Shown one piece after another: positions 60,201-64,000 of a stretch of DNA of 64,000 nt. The stretch covers positions 4,156,501-4,220,500 of the forward strand of contig OY987269.1 in the NCBI GenBank assembly GCA_963920665.1. The letters are read 5' to 3'. Position numbers and translations under genes: made by a program. Under the pieces are notes generated by a model. The model searched no databases. It saw only the letters and a program-made list of their open reading frames with translations, and was not told the DNA's origin. This DNA comes from Straminergon stramineum. Taxonomy: Eukaryota > Streptophyta > Bryopsida > Hypnales > Calliergonaceae. How positions within the stretch are numbered: the stretch's first letter is position 1; each line of letters opens with the position of its first letter.

Positions 60201-61995
60201 GGTGTCTACTGTTTCCGACGTACGCTTCTCTTGTAAACTCTTTCTTGTGAATGGCAGGTCCCAATGGCAGTGGCAAGTCGTCCCTTTTCCGGGTTTTAGG
60301 AGGTTTGTGGCCAGCAGGGAGTGGGCACATTGCAAAGCCTGGCCAACTTCTTCTGGGAAGCGACATTACAGTTTCCCAAGCAAATAATACAGGGCTTAGC
60401 CGGGACATTTTTTACGTTCCTCAACATCCATACACTGCACTTGGAACTCTTCGGGACCAAATTATTTACCCTCTGACATTAGCAGATGCTGAAATGAAAG
60501 CCCAATTTGAATCTCAGCAAGGTAAGCCAGGGGAGACCAGGCTTTGTGAAATCAAGATTGCCTTCGATTACCATCCTAAATTGTACTGCTGCAGCCATGT
60601 TCGACTACTGTTTATTTTTGACAGCCTTGACTGAATCACTTCTCAATGTTTCATCAGAGACTGGAATGCTAGACAGGCGATTACGCACAATCTTGGAGGA
60701 TGTGAGGTTGGTTTACCTGCTGGATCGTGAAGGGGGATGGGATGCTAGTGCCAACTGGGAGGACATGCTCTCTCTTGGAGAGCAGCAAAGGCTTGGAATG
60801 GTAAGTTCAGGAACTGAGTATTGCGAGTCAGACTGTGAGAATTGAAACGTGACTGTGGAGAGATGTAGATTTGTGAAGTTCAGAAATGGTGCATATCTAT
60901 GTAACTGAAGAAATATGTTCGAGAATGATGGATTGTCACTGTCGTATTCAACAGTGAACACTGACTACTGTTGATTCTTTGCTTATTTGTGAATTCTGTG
61001 TCAACAGGCACGACTATTCTTTCATCGTCCCAAGTTTGGAATTCTGGACGAGTGCACAAAGTAAAGTCTACCACATTTTTTTAATATTTCTCGATGTATT
61101 TGATGCAATCTTGACAACAATTGGGTAATGATAGTTGAATTCTGCTGAGGATATTTCTCCTCTTTGGTTGTGCAATTTTTCTCTTGGAAGACCAAGGCAG
61201 AGGCATCTTCATAGCTCTAGAATGAATATGCTCTACTTGGTCATTGACTGGAATACGTCTTGTAGTGAATGTGCCGTTTTATGGCCTTGAACGTCACCTT
61301 ATATGGTCCGTTTTGTTTTTGTTTTTTTGGCAGTGCCACAAGTGTGGATGTTGAAGAAAGCTTGTACAAGAAAGCTCAGGCTCTCGGCATATCAGTTGTC
61401 ACGATTTCACAGGTATGTTTTCGTGGGGGTGTAATTTTTTAATCTGTATTTGTAACTTCTCTGAAGTCTTGGATGTATTGGGTTCTTGAACAACTTATAT
61501 GTGTTATGTGTTTTGAAAATTTTTATAAGGTTTATATAAAAAAGATTAGGTTATATATCATGAAAAGGAAATTTTCTATATGGTCAAATTTGGAAAAATA
61601 TTTAGTAATATTTTTCAAATCAATATCAAACTACTCCATTTCGACAGTTACACAACATTAAATTCACTTTTTAATATACCTATTCAGAGATTATCTATTT
61701 TACATTTTTTTTTAAATTGAAATAATAATTTTTTGATGCCCGAGAATGCTGCTCAAAGGCAGGTAGCAACCACAAATGGTTGCGCGGGTCGTAGGGGTTA
61801 AATAGACGGATGGTTCTTTCATTTCATATAAATTCTGAAACTGTCAGTCTCTGTGAGTCGTAATTCTCTTAATTGCTCATTGGCACGATTTTCTATTTGG
61901 TGTTGTAGCGACCGGCTTTAATCCCATATCACGCAATGGAGCTTCGACTGATTGATGGAGAAGGGGCCTGGGAACTCCGATCAATAGAGTCGTAG
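51295..61995 (+). CDS. ABCD1: Full-size peroxisomal ABC transporter (ABCD1/COMATOSE/PXA1 type), 26 exons, about 1362 aa
   Basis: Exons: 51295-51318 (tentative), 51458-51754, 51847-52071, 52239-52436, 52738-52925, 53149-53415, 53602-53740, 53967-54045, 54316-54554, 54850-55154, 55343-55469, 55714-55875, 56299-56398, 56808-56916, 57399-57489, 57790-57917, 58089-58238, 58612-58684, 58883-59063, 59387-59545, 59875-60063, 60258-60521, 60625-60800, 61008-61060, 61334-61412, 61909-61995. Two half-transporters are fused, as in plant CTS. Half 1 has [20 protein letters not shown], Walker [10 protein letters not shown] (473-481), [29 protein letters not shown] and TISHRPAL. Half 2 has [18 protein letters not shown] (1144-1152), [26 protein letters not shown] and TISQRPAL. 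It imports fatty acyl-CoAs and jasmonate precursors into peroxisomes for beta-oxidation. The intron after 59063 has a GC donor. The first coding exon is the weakest part. Confidence 0.93.
54727..54748 (+). other. Potential G-quadruplex in an ABC-gene intron
   Basis: Four or more runs of 4-5 G separated by single T occur on the sense strand inside the 54555-54849 intron, about 100 bases before the exon 10 acceptor. The pattern fits a parallel G4 in DNA or pre-mRNA. Confidence 0.7.
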
Positions 61996-64000
61996 AATTC
62001 TGAATAACTGTGCCCTCCTCATTGATTGCTTATGTGTGCTGGATTGCAATTAGCATCCAACGGAGTTCCATTACGACGTTCAGCCTTCCAGGTGGTGGTC
62101 CAAACACTCGCTCGTATGCTCATCCTTCATGTGACATTGACACCACAGTAGGAAAAGTGGGAATCACCCCGTGCCAAAAATATCGATTAAAGCTACTTTA
62201 ATTTCAACAATCTTTTTACCTGGCAGCTCAATAGACATTGTGGTGGTAGCTGTAAATTGTTTTCTTTCTCCATGTATATGTAATGTTAGTTTCATTCGTG
62301 CTGGTGTCTTTGACGCCCTTGCTAGGCACCAGTTTATCCTTGGTTACAAATTAAACAAGGTATTTAAATTTGACTGAAGCGATAAATTGCACTTTTATTA
62401 TATTTCTTTCAAGTCGGGTGAGTCTTATGTGCAGATTCATTTGTGAATCGCGAAGGTATTGAGTACGCTTCCAGGTGACTTTCAAGTAATGTTAATCTGA
62501 ATTGCAGCTATTTTGAGTGAACATGAAATTTCATTTCATTGTGACCATGTTTTTAATTCATTTTCAATTTCCGACCTTCAACTCGTTTTTTATTCATTAT
62601 CAATGTCTCTAACATTTACTTCACTTTCCTTTTAAAATTTACTAACATTGAGCTTGCAATCTGCCATGTTAATTTGGACATGATTATGTCCACACTTTGA
62701 AAGCAAATTACAGATAAAATTGGCTATGGAATGGATGTTCCCTTTTCCACCATCTTTTTCGGCATGGCCATTCTACATTTTGCGGTATTATGTCACGTTT
62801 ATCCATTTGCTAAAAAATCACATTAGAAATTCATTTCAAGAAATTTGTAGAGTAGGTTTTGAGATGTTGTAAATTGATTGGAATTATGCATGTTTTGTCC
62901 TTGAACCTCATTCTTTTAGTTTTGACAATGTGAAAAGAGGATTGAAAGACTTCAAATTACTTTCACAATTTTAACTCCCTTAAGATCAAACATTATAATC
63001 TTTCAATCCATAAGTGATATTGTTGTGTTTTCTTTTGCCATGTGATCTCCAACATGTTGAGTTTGTATTTGAAAAGGTACAATTCAAAAAAATTGATAAA
63101 TCTTATTAAAATGTTGGCCTCTTGTTCAATTTAGAGCAAATTTTGAGAAGCTCAAAAAAGGCCTTGGGCATTTAGGAGTTTACAAGGATGGCAACCCTAT
63201 GAGGCTCTATTCCAAAAGTTGTTCTTGGAGTTGTAGTTGTTTTGGTACAAAATTTGTGTAGTTAACTTTAGAAAATAATCAATCTTTGTCTACAAAAACC
63301 ACAACAACTAAACTCAAAAATAAACTTAATGAAATAATTTATACAACAGATTAAACTAATTCAATTGCTTCTTAATTTGATGGTTTTTTCCATTTTTTAT
63401 AATAAAATGATTGATAGATATAGGATTAAATATTTGGATACTTATAGTTAGAAATTAGAAGGTCACTAGTAGATAGTATACAAGTAAATTCAAGTATGGT
63501 ATAGAAATTTGAATAGTATAAGAATTCCCCACCAAGGTGAATAATTTTGTATAAAATGGGATCTAATTTGTGTGAACCTTTGAACAAAATTCAAATGAAA
63601 GGTGGATGAATGTTGTATATAAACTTTTGTAGTTGTGTGACATAAAAATTTTCATGATTTTGGTACTATAAACTATCATATTAGTAAGAACTAAAGACTT
63701 TTCAATTCTGACCATTGTACTCCCTATAGTCACTTAAATTGATAAATTTGTTTTCAAATAATATTTTAATGGTATATATATCATTTATTTTTAATATTTT
63801 CAATGATTCCTTATTTTGGAATTAATATGGCCATCGATTAAACAAAAAAATTAGATTCTCTTAAAATTCTTTTTTTGGACATCATGTGGAGGGTTGCTAT
63901 TATTTGAGCATAGGAGTGTGAGCCCATGAGCCTATAATACTACACACCTATGTTACAGGTGTATATACCATAGAAACTGTCTATGATTATAGGATATATA
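61996..64000. other. ABC gene 3' flank and AT-rich DNA
   Basis: The first few hundred bases should be the 3' UTR. No gene is seen further on. A short piece near 63855 resembles part of repeat B. Confidence 0.5.

Noticed and set aside
1..64000. CRISPR arrays, bacterial operons, defence islands
   Set aside because: Repeats lack the regular unique-spacer pattern and all genes are spliced or plant-type. The ~90-bp array has no unique spacers.

Overview
The window looks like nuclear DNA of a land plant. It has spliced genes with GT-AG introns, plant-type housekeeping genes (Mg-chelatase ChlI with a transit peptide, a full-size peroxisomal ABCD transporter, a nsLTP, a plant B3 protein) and a Ty1/copia retroelement. 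Compact exon-rich genes separated by long AT-rich repeat-filled gaps would fit a bryophyte such as a moss, but that is an inference from style and not a proven placement.

Layout. 1-1782: 5' end of a decayed copia element on the minus strand (262-bp LTR, primer binding site, gag, mutated protease, pre-integrase). 4096-8981 (-): 11-exon BRO1-domain gene. 14629-17178 (-): 6-exon ERD2-like (KDEL-receptor family) gene lying inside AT-rich DNA, with a MITE in an intron. 19680-20452 (+): lipid-transfer protein. 21033-22253 (-): intronless CCR4/EEP-type nuclease-like protein with an altered catalytic motif. 24316-26135 (+): ubiquitin-like plus SAYSvFN membrane protein. 27573-28505 (-): ribosomal stalk protein P2. 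33546-34022 (+): unrecognised single ORF. 34423-35625 (-): B3-domain protein. 40828-42748 (-) and 43390-46242 (+): ChlI and a plastid-type FHA protein, transcribed divergently. 51295-61995 (+): 26-exon ABCD1/COMATOSE-type transporter.

The gaps (9.1-14.6, 17.2-19.5, 22.3-24.3, 28.5-33.5, 35.7-40.8, 46.2-51.2 and 62-64 kb) are AT-rich. They carry diverged dispersed repeats present in pairs within the window, a 175-bp tandem duplication, and a decayed roughly 90-bp tandem array just downstream of ChlI.

No operon-like or defence-like system is visible. The genes are individual housekeeping functions: endosomal and ER trafficking, translation, ER quality control, chlorophyll synthesis and peroxisomal fatty-acid import. 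ChlI and the FHA protein are both predicted plastid proteins and share a 640-bp intergenic region. The points most worth following up are the EEP protein that has lost its catalytic His and carries a telomere-repeat-derived peptide, two GC-AG introns (one with an in-frame alternative), the orphan ORF at 33.5 kb and the array beside ChlI. Exon coordinates were derived by hand from reading frame, splice consensus and remembered family alignments. Phases add up in every multi-exon gene listed.
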